Both the position numbers and the translations under genes were made by a program. Of a DNA stretch of 64,000 nucleotides, positions 28,983 to 37,283 are shown piece after piece. The stretch spans positions 1 to 64,000 of the forward strand of contig JADLGO010000065.1 in assembly GCA_020849275.1 (NCBI GenBank), written 5' to 3'. The notes beneath the pieces are model-generated. The model saw nothing but the letters and a program-made list of their open reading frames with translations, was not told the DNA's origin and did not search any database. Position 1 is the first letter of the stretch. The number at the start of each line of letters is the position of its first letter. The DNA is from Chthonomonadales bacterium. Lineage in GTDB: Bacteria > Armatimonadota > Chthonomonadetes > Chthonomonadales > CAJBBX01.

Positions 28983-30035
28983 TCAGTCCTCCATCACCAG
29001 GCACACTTTGCCCGACTCGCCCTCGGCGGCCAGGCGGTAGGCCTCCTCGGCACGCGCGAGCGGCAGACGGTGGGTCACCGTCCGCTCCGGGTGCAGCCCC
29101 CGGCGGTCGAGCAAGCCAAGGAGCTCCTCCATGCGCGGAAGCGACGTGACCCAGGACCCGTACAGCCGGATCTGCTTGTGGATCAGCAGCGGCGACACGT
29201 CGAAGGTGACCGTGCCGCCCTCGCCCACGTAGACGCACCGACCCCATGCGCGCAGCGCCTGCAGGGCGAGCAGCCGCGCGGCGGCGACGCCCGAGCAGTC
29301 GATGCTCGCCTCGAAGCCGCCCTCCGAGAGATCAATAACCTGTTCCAGCGCGTCGGGGGCGGCCCGGACGGCGTGGTCGACGAGGTCCAGTTCGCGCGCC
29401 AGCCCGAGCCGCTTCGCCGACACGTCCGTTCCCACGACCGCCGACGCGCCCAGCGCGCGCCCGAGCATGGCGGCGGCCAGGCCGACCGGCCCGAGGCCCG
29501 TGACCAGAAGGCGATCCCTGCCGCTGAGCTCGATGCGCCGCAGGGCCTCGTAGGCGGTGCCGAAGCCGCAGGCGACGAGCGCTCCGTCCACGTAGGTGAT
29601 GCGCTCGGGCAGCAGCACGCACGTGTGCTCGTCTGCCAGCAGGTAGTCCGCGTGCCCGCCATCGCGCTGCCATCCGTAGGCCGCGCGGCGCGGGCTGTTA
29701 CAGCCGATCATGTATCCGCGCCGACACTCCTCGCACAATCCGCACCCGCCGATGTGGTAGATGACCACGCGATCGCCTTCACGAATGCGCTTGCAGCCCG
29801 GCCCGAGCTCGACGACCTGGCCGCACGGCTCGTGCCCGGCGATGACGCCCTGGTAGGCCTCTGCGCCCTCGCCCAGATGCTCGCGGTAGATCGCCCGGAT
29901 GTCGCTGCCGCAGATCGACGAGGCCCTCATCTTCACGAGCACCTGGCCATGGCCGGGCGAGGGCACGGGGAACTCGCGGAAGGCTACCGTGCTGTTGCCG
30001 GGCAGGACCACGCCCGTCATCCTCGTTCGGGACAT
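28983..30035 (-). CDS. Zinc-dependent alcohol/polyol dehydrogenase (MDR family)
   Basis: A 350-residue medium-chain dehydrogenase/reductase. Catalytic zinc ligands are in SSICGSDIR and the IAGHEPCG segment. The structural zinc site is the four-Cys [15 protein letters not shown]. The Rossmann motif is [14 protein letters not shown], followed by VVGTD, whose Asp suggests NAD(H) preference. It resembles sorbitol or threonine dehydrogenase-like enzymes; the exact substrate is open. Start ATG 30035 is followed by [12 protein letters not shown]. It lies 18 bp after the upstream unknown gene and may form an operon with it. Confidence 0.9.
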   Translation of the reverse strand: MSRTRMTGVVLPGNSTVAFREFPVPSPGHGQVLVKMRASSICGSDIRAIYREHLGEGAEAYQGVIAGHEPCGQVVELGPGCKRIREGDRVVIYHIGGCGLCEECRRGYMIGCNSPRRAAYGWQRDGGHADYLLADEHTCVLLPERITYVDGALVACGFGTAYEALRRIELSGRDRLLVTGLGPVGLAAAMLGRALGASAVVGTDVSAKRLGLARELDLVDHAVRAAPDALEQVIDLSEGGFEASIDCSGVAAARLLALQALRAWGRCVYVGEGGTVTFDVSPLLIHKQIRLYGSWVTSLPRMEELLGLLDRRGLHPERTVTHRLPLARAEEAYRLAAEGESGKVCLVMED

Positions 30036-30053
30036 CGCTCTCACTCCCACGCC

Positions 30054-30887
30054 CTATGTGGCCATGCCCGAGAGGTTCATGGCGAGGTTGTAGGCGAACC
30101 AGCCGTTGCCGGTCACGAACACCTGCGGGCGCGCATTCGCCGCGTCCCGCGTGATGGCGATGCCCTCCCGGTACGGCTGTATGCTGACGATCTTGCCGTA
30201 AGGCACCCGAAAGCTCTTCCTGCTCCCGCCGAAGTAGATGTGCTTGGTGGTCATCGCCAGAAGACCCGAGTCGGCTGGCTCCATGGCCGTGTGCTCCTCG
30301 ACGTGGCCGCGCGAACCGCCGAACCGGTAGTAGACTCCCCTCATCACCCGAAAACTCACTCCGGACGAGCCCCCGACGTACTGCCGGCGAGTCTTCTCCT
30401 CGATGTAGCGCACACCGCTGAAGAGCCAGACCAGTTGCTCCGACCGCTGGAAGTTGAACAGAAGCGGGCCGTTGGCGGCGAAGGGGCACACGGGCACACG
30501 CCCCGCCATCACCTCGCGCAGCGCGCCGGCCATGCTCAGCTTGGTCCTGACGTCCTCGGGCAGCGTCGCGGTCTCGTAGCCCAGAGCATGGGTGAGGCCG
30601 CTCAGGCGCTGCTCCTCGGCCTCGGTCAGCACGCCATCCTCCACGACCTGGTCGACCGCCTCGTGCCAGGTCGCCAGAACGACGGCCTGGGCTTCGTCGT
30701 ACGGAACGCGGCCTCGAGCGGCCTGCTCGATTCGCCGCCGGATGTCGGACGAGTCACCCCCCTCGAGTACTGCGGAGAGCACGAGCTGTCGGACCGCGGC
30801 GGTGGCTTGCTCGGGGCGCTCGCGGCACTCCGGGTGCGCCGTGCGCAAGACGCCGGCGTCACGCCCGCAGAACCTCCATTCACCCAT
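30054..30887 (-). CDS. Unknown protein with TerB-like helical region and PH-like C-terminus
   Basis: A 277-residue soluble protein with no named family recognised. The N-terminus MGEWRFCGRDAGVLRTAHPEC has two cysteines that could be half of a zinc ribbon. The middle (VEDGVLTEAEEQRLSGLTHA) looks like the acidic helical region of TerB or calcium-binding-like proteins. The C-terminal third (MTTKHIYFGGSRKSFRVPYG, then KIVSIQPYREGIAITRD) has the strand pattern of bacterial PH-like domains. An in-frame start at 30908 is possible. It is 18 bp upstream of the dehydrogenase gene. Confidence 0.65.
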   Translation of the reverse strand: MGEWRFCGRDAGVLRTAHPECRERPEQATAAVRQLVLSAVLEGGDSSDIRRRIEQAARGRVPYDEAQAVVLATWHEAVDQVVEDGVLTEAEEQRLSGLTHALGYETATLPEDVRTKLSMAGALREVMAGRVPVCPFAANGPLLFNFQRSEQLVWLFSGVRYIEEKTRRQYVGGSSGVSFRVMRGVYYRFGGSRGHVEEHTAMEPADSGLLAMTTKHIYFGGSRKSFRVPYGKIVSIQPYREGIAITRDAANARPQVFVTGNGWFAYNLAMNLSGMAT

Positions 30888-31088
30888 CGGGCAACTGCCC
30901 TCCCCCAAGCCCGGTGCGGCTGGCCAGCCGCGCCGGGCGGTACTGCCGGGCGCCCGACCCCGTCCGTGCTGGCAATCAGGCCAATCGCTGACGGGCCGGC
31001 GATGCGGAAGGGGCGGGCGACGCTCGCGCCGCCCCCGCGTCGCCCGGATTACGCGACCGTAGTCGGGGCTGGCCGGCCCGGCCCGAGC

Positions 31089-31994
31089 TCAGGCCGGCTC
31101 GTACGGCCGGTACCCCCGCACCATCAGGCCTCGCTGGCCGCTCTTGCGCGCCTCCGCCGCCCGCCTCTCGGCCTCCTCGCGGTTGGCGGCCGTGGTGGCG
31201 CTCACCGTCACGTAGTCATCCACCCGGCGGTAGCGGTTGATGAAGACGGGGCGCGGGCGCGTGGAATGGTTCTCCCTGGATCCGTGGATGGTCCGATAGT
31301 GAAAGAAGATGGCGTCGCCCGCGTTCCCGGTCACCTGTAGGGCAGCCTCCCATGGCCACTCGTCCTCGTCCAGTCCCAGGTGCGAAAGGGTGTCGACGTG
31401 GCGCAGGGTACCGAGCCGGTGCGAACCCGGGACCACGTGCAGGGCCCCGTTCTGGAGGTCGGTGTCCACCACATAGCTCAGCACGGCCACCGGCCCATCG
31501 AAGCGGTGCTCGAAGTACGCGGAGTCCTGGTGCAGTGTCTTGGGATGGCCGCCGACGGGCTCCTTGTAGAGGCACTGGCCGCCGCCGAACAACTCGATGT
31601 TCGGGCCGAGGATCGCCTCGGCGATGTCGACGGTGCAGGGGTCGAACGCCGCGCGGAAGAAGGCGGCGCTCGTCTCGTAGCCGATCGCCAGCACCATGAT
31701 CTGCTTGTCGCGCGCGAAGCCCGCCGGAGCGGGCAGGAACAGCGTGCCGTTCGGCGTCACCCATCCCTCGGTCACCTGCCGCGCCTGGTCGAGGAGCGCG
31801 ATGCTCTGGCGCGCGGTCTCCTCGATGTCGCGTTGCAGCTCGGCGACGTAGGACGCCATCAGCCCGCGGACCACCAGGCAGCCGTGCTGCCGATAGACTG
31901 CCGCGGCGCACGCGGCGTCCAGATCGGCGGCGGTCACCTCGATGTCGGCGATGCCCACTGTGGGCGCGGCGGCAGTGCTCTTTTCGGCTGGCAT
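31089..31994 (-). CDS. Phytanoyl-CoA dioxygenase (PhyH) family protein
   Basis: A 301-residue Fe(II)/2-oxoglutarate-dependent oxygenase. The HxD iron ligands are in LHQDSAYFEHRF and the distal His is in FFHYRTIHGSRENHSTRPRP, with the Arg that binds 2-oxoglutarate. LHVVPGSHRLG is a family signature. The hydroxylated substrate is unknown; the family is expanded in Armatimonadetes and Planctomycetes. ATG 31994 was chosen for the good protein start MPAEKSTAAAP; the frame stays open far upstream but is not convincing. It is divergent from the decayed membrane-protein gene. Confidence 0.88.
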   Translation of the reverse strand: MPAEKSTAAAPTVGIADIEVTAADLDAACAAAVYRQHGCLVVRGLMASYVAELQRDIEETARQSIALLDQARQVTEGWVTPNGTLFLPAPAGFARDKQIMVLAIGYETSAAFFRAAFDPCTVDIAEAILGPNIELFGGGQCLYKEPVGGHPKTLHQDSAYFEHRFDGPVAVLSYVVDTDLQNGALHVVPGSHRLGTLRHVDTLSHLGLDEDEWPWEAALQVTGNAGDAIFFHYRTIHGSRENHSTRPRPVFINRYRRVDDYVTVSATTAANREEAERRAAEARKSGQRGLMVRGYRPYEPA

Positions 31995-32201
31995 GGTGCG
32001 TTCCCCTTCCTGCGAGGACATGCGGCGCGCGGGCGCGCCGCCGACGTGGCTCTGGCGTCGGCCGAAGCGACCGCTCAGCCAGGTCCGACAAGGGCGTGTA
32101 TTGGTGCCACTGAACGGCGTCGGCGATCGACTGCGCGCCGCGGGCCCGCTCGGCGCTCCCGCTAGGGCGGCGACCCTCGGGCGGGTCCGGGTACGCGCCT
32201 C

Positions 32202-34202
32202 ATGACCGATCGGGCAACCCATCCCGCCGAACCACGAGGGCGGCTCGCTCCGCCGCCCGCGGCCGCCACCGCGCCGCGCTCGCGGCTCTCCCTCCGCGTG
32301 CTCCTGCTGGCGCTCGCGCTGATCCGCTCCAACGCGCTCTGTCTCACCAAGATAGAGTACGTAAGGTACTCCGACAACGCAACCACCCAGGCGATCCTCT
32401 CCATCGCCGACGCGTTGCTCTTCGCCATGCTGGGCATCAACGCCGTGCTGCGGCGACCTGGTGGGCGCTGGCCGTCGACCTCGCAGGAGATGGTGGCGCT
32501 CTACGTGGTCGTCGCGGTTGCCAGCAATCTGGCCGGCCACGATGTGCTGCAGACCCTCTTCACCGCCCTCACCCGCATCGTACGCCACGCGGGGAACCAG
32601 CCGAGCTGGTCGGCGAGCATCCCCCTTCGTGCCGCCGCATCGGGTCGTCCAAGACCGGGAGGCCGTTGGCGCGCTCTTCATCGTGCGGTCGACCCTCTAT
32701 CGCCGCGACGATGTGCGGCCGTTGCTCGCTCGGCTGGGCTGGTGGACCCTGTTCGCGATGCTGCTCGTCTCGACCATGCTCTGCCTGGCCGCCATCTTCC
32801 TCGAGCAGCGCGACGCGGAGCGCCTCGGCGAAGTGATCGCCGCGATCCCCGTTCAGATGGTGACGCAGACGGATCCGCTCTTCCGGGCCCGGCTCCTGTG
32901 GGGCGGCGCGGCGATCGGCGTCCTGGGGCAGACGATCAACCTGCTGCACACCCTCGTACCCTCCGTGCCCGGCGTGCCGATCGGCGTACAGTACTTCCAG
33001 GCGGAGCGGTACCCCGGGAACGCGGCGGGCCCTCTGCCCGCTTGGTCCTTCCCGTTCGCCTACGGCCTCACCTTCCTGCTGCCGACGCAGCTTGGCTTCT
33101 CGTGCTGGTTCCTCATGTTGCCGAGCCGCGCCGATCTGGTGGCCGCCGCGATGGCGAGCCACACCGAGTAAGGTGAGTACCCCTCCGTGCAACGGCCGGG
33201 CGTTGGAGCCGCCCTCGGTATGCTCCTGGCCGTGCTCTGGAGCGCGTGGGGGCGCCTGGCGCATGTGTGGCGGCGGGCGATCATCACCGGCCGTGCCGCC
33301 GAGGAGCCCCCCCGGGGAGGGCGATGCCGACGAGCCGATGCGGTACCGGACGGAGGTCTCGGGCTGTTCGGCGGGGCGGGCGGCATGGCCAGGCTCGCCG
33401 TGGCGGCGGCATGCGCTGGGGCACAGGGGCGCTCTGCCCGGGGATCCTGTTCGCCATCGTGCTCGTGGTGGCGCGTCTGCGCGCGGAGCTCGGCCCTCCA
33501 ATCTACGAGCTCAACCAGGCGGGCCGCGATCAGGTGCTCCAGCGCGCCTTCGTCACGAACGCATGAACCCCTGGCGATCTCACGGCGATAACGTTGCCCT
33601 TGATGCTCTCGCGCGCCCATCGGTTGTTCCCGCCGCAGGCTCGTGCCGACACCCTGCGGCTTGCCCGGCGCGCCGGGACGCCGCTGCCGACGATGACGCC
33701 CGTGATCCTGGGCGCCAGCCTGCTCGGGGTCGTCGCGGCGTTCTGGGCGTACCTCCACACGATGTACGGCGTCGGCTGCGAGTCGGCGAGGTTCCGCGGC
33801 GTGGCCTGGGCCTTCGGCGCGGAACCCTGGCAGAAGCTCGACGTCCGGATCGCCTCGGCGCAGCAGGCGGACCCCGGCCCCGTGGCGGCCTACGCCTTCG
33901 GGTGCCTGCTGACGCTCCTCGTGGCGACGATGCGGGCACGCTTCGTCTGGTGGCCCTTCCATCCGGCCGGCTATATCGTGGCCGGCAGCTTCGGCCTCTT
34001 CCACCTCTGGCTGCCGATCCTCGTGAGTTGGCTGGCCAAGGTCATCATTCTGCGCGATGGCGGCCTGCGCGGTTACCGGCGCGCTCTCCCCTTCTTCCTC
34101 GGCCGGATACTCGCTGAGTTCGCCGCCGGGTTCGCGCGGGCGCTGCTGGACCTCGCCTTCGGCCTCCATCTCCCGCCGGAGTCCGGGATCGGCGGCCTCT
34201 GA
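32202..34202 (+). pseudogene. Decayed DUF6785/DUF6784-like polytopic membrane protein gene
   Basis: Five stretches in three frames read as consecutive parts of one large membrane protein, but no single frame spans it. Frame 1 runs from ATG 32202 to ~32620 (ALALIRSNALCLTKIEYVRY). A run of five C at 32621-32625 shifts the frame; dropping one C gives the smooth junction SIPFVPPHRVVQDREAV. The next frame runs to an in-frame TAA at 33169-33171, then continues (VGAALGMLLAVLWSAWGRL). Further shifts occur near 33305 (C7 run), 33360 and 33415. The last part (VARLRAELGPPIYELN) crosses an in-frame TGA at 33564 and ends with WWPFHPAGYIVAGSFGLFHL. Assignment to DUF6785 is from recall of the family pattern. 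Confidence 0.8.
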
Positions 34203-34371
34203 CGTCCCCCGTGGCCACCCGTTCGCACCGCCCGATGGTTCGCCCCCGTCATGGAACCTCGGACCGGCCCATCCCGTCCCGTCTTTGTCGCCGAACGCGA
34301 GGTCGCCGGTCCACGTGGGCCCACCTGGCGGGGAGGCGAGGTCCCGGCAGCGCCGGGGCTGAAGGAGGAGG

Positions 34372-34890
34372 ATGATGGCCAGGATAGCCGTCGGGCTGTT
34401 CGATAGCCCCGACGTGGCCAGGCGCGCGCTGAGCGCGCTCCGCGACGAGCTCGCGCGGGTCGTGGGCGAGGTCTGGGACGACTACACGGTCGAGCGGAAC
34501 CCGGCGCTCGACCCCGACGAGTTGTCGCGTGAGCTCGAGGCGCGCGGCGTGCCGCCCGGGGAAGCCAGGCGCTTTGCGGAGGGGGCGCGGCGTGGCGGGG
34601 CGATCGTGACCGCGGAGACCGGGGACTCCGAGGCAGGGCACGCGGTGAGCACGATGAACCGGTTCGGCGCGGTGGACGTCGAACTCCGCAGCGACGCGAG
34701 GCGCGGCGCCGCAGGCCAGGGCCGAGCGAAGGCCGCCGCGGCCGCCAGGCAGGCGCGCTCACCCGGTCAGATCCCGACGCCGACGCCCGGCGTCACCGGC
34801 GACTACCACGCCGGCGCGCGGCACGCGCGCGCGTATGAGCTCCCGTATGAGCGCGCGCGGGAGGGCCTGGCCCTTCGGCGCGGTAGATGA
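34372..34890 (+). CDS. General stress protein 17M-like (YflT family) protein
   Basis: A 172-residue protein. Its first ~105 residues follow the heat/general-stress protein pattern: IAVGLFDSPDVARRALSALR, then YTVERNPAL, RRFAEGARRGGAIVTAET and MNRFGAVDVELRSD. The remainder is low-complexity Ala/Arg/Gly-rich sequence with a YHAGARHARAYELPYERARE tail that may be disordered. Molecular role is unknown in the family. Two adjacent ATGs (34372, 34375) follow AAGGAGGAGG; either may serve. It stands alone after the decayed membrane-protein gene. Confidence 0.75.
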   Translation: MMARIAVGLFDSPDVARRALSALRDELARVVGEVWDDYTVERNPALDPDELSRELEARGVPPGEARRFAEGARRGGAIVTAETGDSEAGHAVSTMNRFGAVDVELRSDARRGAAGQGRAKAAAAARQARSPGQIPTPTPGVTGDYHAGARHARAYELPYERAREGLALRRGR

Positions 34891-35031
34891 GGCGACGGCA
34901 GCATGGCAGCGCGCTACCCGACGCGCAACTCGCCGTGCGGTCGGACAGACGGGCACGACACAGGCGGCGCTCCAGAGCAAGACCGGGGTCTTGCCGAAGC
35001 TAGCCGGGTTCGCGACCGGCTGGTGGCGTCC

Positions 35032-35649
35032 TCACCGTCGCGTCCCGTTCAGGAAGAGGTCGGTCAGCGCGGTTGCGTATGCCTCCGCGCTGAGCGGCCT
35101 CTCCGGCTGGCAGACCATCGCGTCGTAGAGCAGCGTCGGCGCGAAGACGTGCCCCACCAGCGCGCGAGCGGCGATCCGGGGGTCAAGGTCCCGCAGAACG
35201 CCCTCGCGGATCCCGCGCGCCAGGTACGCCTCCACCACATCGGTTGCCGGACAGGTGATCTTTGCGCAGAATCCCTCCGCGAGCTCCCTGTCGAACAGCG
35301 CCTCGGCGAAGACGATCTTCAGCAGATCGCCGTGTGTCTGCCAGAGCTGATACCGATCGAGCAGGAAAGCGTGGATTCCCTCCTGAACCGGCAAGCCCTT
35401 CACCTGCTCGAACAGGGTAGCCAGCGGCTTCAGGGTGATCCCCTCCAGGAACGTAAGTAGAATGTGCCTCTTGGTGGCGAAGTGCCGGTAGATCGTCCCC
35501 TCGGCGATGCCCGCCTCGTTGGCGACGGCCCTGGTCGTGGTGCGCTCAAAGCCGTGCTCCGCGAACAGGCGCCCGGCGGCCAGCAGGACCGCTTGCCGTT
35601 TGTCGGGAACGCCGCGCCCGCGCTGCGGGCTCGTTGCCAGTTCGGCTAT
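35032..35649 (-). CDS. TetR-family regulator without a canonical start codon
   Basis: A continuous frame encodes a typical 205-residue TetR regulator. The HTH reads DKRQAVLLAAGRLFAEHGFE, TTTRAVANEAGIAEGTIYRH, FATKRHILLTF. The C-terminal ligand domain ends ALTDLFLNGTRR. Upstream of the HTH there is no ATG, GTG or TTG back to an in-frame TGA; the first such codon downstream is GTG 35403, which would remove the whole HTH. The best candidate is ATA at 35649, preceded by GGGAGAG at good spacing (giving IAELATSPQRGRG); CTG 35640 is another. A rare start or a start-codon mutation is implied. The overlooked HTH makes this easy to mis-annotate. Confidence 0.8.
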   Translation of the reverse strand: MAELATSPQRGRGVPDKRQAVLLAAGRLFAEHGFERTTTRAVANEAGIAEGTIYRHFATKRHILLTFLEGITLKPLATLFEQVKGLPVQEGIHAFLLDRYQLWQTHGDLLKIVFAEALFDRELAEGFCAKITCPATDVVEAYLARGIREGVLRDLDPRIAARALVGHVFAPTLLYDAMVCQPERPLSAEAYATALTDLFLNGTRR

Positions 35650-35733
35650 TGCTCTCTCCCTTCACGGCAATGTCGCGGCGCTCGGCGATGGCCTCGCCAG
35701 AACCAGGAGGTGGTCGCCGAGGGCGTTCGTCGC

Positions 35734-36261
35734 TCAGTGTCGCCGGTGCTCGTGTTCCTCATCCTCCGTCTGCGCGTGCGTCTCCGGGGCCGGGGCGCCG
35801 CCACCGGTTGCGGAGGCCGGTACAGATCGGATCTCCGAATGGCGGATCTGCCCGCCCAGGTTGGCCGTGCGAACCATCAGTCCGCCCACGGCCACCGAGC
35901 CGATCAGCACGGCAGAGGTGAGGGCGGCGGGCGGTCCGGCGGCGCGCCGAGAGGCAAGCAAGGCGGCGGCGGACACGACGCCGAGCAGTCCGATGGCCAT
36001 CAACGACAGCTTGCCCGACGACTCATGCGCCTCGACTACGGCCTTGGAGACCCCCGCGAGGCTCTCCACGGTCTCCTCCGCCGGCTCGCCCGTCAGGTAG
36101 ACAGGCACCGCCGCCAGGGCTGCGACCAGAAGGCCCGCCAGGCCGGCTCTCTTCAGGTCCGCGCTCCGAAGGCCCATGCCGGCGATCAGTAGAACGATTC
36201 CGGCGAGAGTCCCCAGTACCGGAACGTGGTTGAGTACAAGATGCGCGTGTGTCAGGTCCAT
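35734..36261 (-). CDS. DUF2231-like small membrane protein
   Basis: A 175-residue protein with four predicted membrane helices: HLVLNHVPVLGTLAGIVLLI, AGLAGLLVAALAAVPVYLTG, LSLMAIGLLGVVSAAALLAS and ALTSAVLIGSVAVGGLMVRT. Its start with HxxLNHxPVLG is typical of DUF2231-type putative electron-transfer or heme-associated membrane proteins. The C-terminal tail is His/Glu-rich (EDEEHEHRRH), which could bind metal. ATG 36261 begins MDLTHAH. It lies between the TetR gene and a damaged DUF6448 gene, all on the minus strand. Confidence 0.7.
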   Translation of the reverse strand: MDLTHAHLVLNHVPVLGTLAGIVLLIAGMGLRSADLKRAGLAGLLVAALAAVPVYLTGEPAEETVESLAGVSKAVVEAHESSGKLSLMAIGLLGVVSAAALLASRRAAGPPAALTSAVLIGSVAVGGLMVRTANLGGQIRHSEIRSVPASATGGGAPAPETHAQTEDEEHEHRRH

Positions 36262-36380
36262 TCTCGCGTCTCCATGCGCCGGCGCGGGTCGCCGCCGTCG
36301 CGGGAACAGGCATCGGGGCGGACCACCCGTCACTCCGTCCGGCGTCTATCGGCACGGCTCCGTCAGTGGCGATGATCGGT

Positions 36381-37004
36381 CTACGCCGAACCCGCCTCCT
36401 CGCCGTGCGGCCCGGCCGATGCGGCGGCGACGCCATGCAGGCGCTCGACGTAATGCACGAAGTCCACGTAGGCCTCCACGAACGCCCGGCCGGCCTCCAC
36501 GTTGTGCGCCGCGTGGCGCTTCGCCTCAAGGACGCGCGCGAAGCGCCGGCGGATTCCGGCGATCACGTCCTCAGTCACCTGCTTCATTAGGGCGTCCGCC
36601 CTACCGCTCTCGATGGCCCGGTCCGTCGCCGTGACCGCCGGCCCCGGGTCGGTCCCGGCCGGCTTCAGGCCGGTGTAGGGTGCGCCCTCACCCGCGCGGT
36701 GGATCCGGACGAGCGTCTCATGGAAGTACCTGTCCGCCAGCCCCTTCGCCTCCGGGCCCTTGCCCCGGACGACTAGCGTTCGCTTGAATGCCATGCGGAT
36801 CGCCGCATCCTGGTCCTTTCGCACCCACTTCAGTGCGGGCGTTACATCCCTTGCCGTCAGGGCGGCCCGCGCGGCCTTGACGACAGGGCCGTCCAGCCCG
36901 TCGCAATGTGCGGCGGCGGGCGTGGAGATCCATCACCCCGCGCCCAGGCACAGCCCGAGCACAAGCGCCGCTCGGAGGAGCGTCCTCGGCGCGGTAACGG
37001 TCAT
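36381..37004 (-). pseudogene. DUF6448 family exported protein, interrupted by TGA in signal peptide
   Basis: A frame from ATG 37004 (GAGGGGGCAG upstream) reads a signal peptide MTVTAPRTLLRAALVLGLCL, then an in-frame TGA at 36935-36933 (codon 24), then ISTPAAAHCDGLDGPVVKAA and the rest of a DUF6448-like protein (ALKWVRKDQDAAIRMAFKRT, GEGAPYTGLKPAG, VDFVHYVERLHG) to the stop at 36381. The mature part is intact in the same frame, so only the one codon breaks it. The only later starts (GTG 36824) would remove the conserved HCD start of the mature domain and the signal. Nonsense mutation, sequencing error or readthrough are possible; TGA is a normal stop elsewhere here. Confidence 0.78.
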
Positions 37005-37283
37005 CTGCCCCCTCTTTGCCTGGCGCTTCGGAGCGCCGGCAGTGCGGTCGTCGGTGCGGGAACTCTCCGATGAGTGAGCACTTCCTCGTTACACGGCGGA
37101 TCCGGCAGATGTGTTCGCCTCTTCGCCACACTCCCCGAGGAAGCCCTGGCCCTCCGTCTGGCGTCCGGCGTGGCTGGCACTCATGCGGGCCGCGATCGGG
37201 CTCGCGCGGCCCGCGCAATCGCGGCAGGGACCGCTCGCGGGCGCGTCTGGTGATCGCACCATTGACGGCGCGTATCGCGCCCG

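Noticed and set aside
29070-31340. Long open frame (about 750 codons) on the plus strand across the dehydrogenase region
   Set aside because: It is antisense to the zinc dehydrogenase, whose zinc and cofactor motifs are all present; composition is that of a shadow frame.
33187-34202. Separate small membrane proteins at 33.2-34.2 kb
   Set aside because: The pieces line up in order as parts of one large membrane protein, so they are better read as fragments of a single decayed gene.
22675-36935. Reassignment of TGA to a sense codon
   Set aside because: TGA occurs inside three coding regions, but it is also the natural stop of actB, actCD, the DUF58 gene and the RDD gene, so local mutations or errors explain the cases better.
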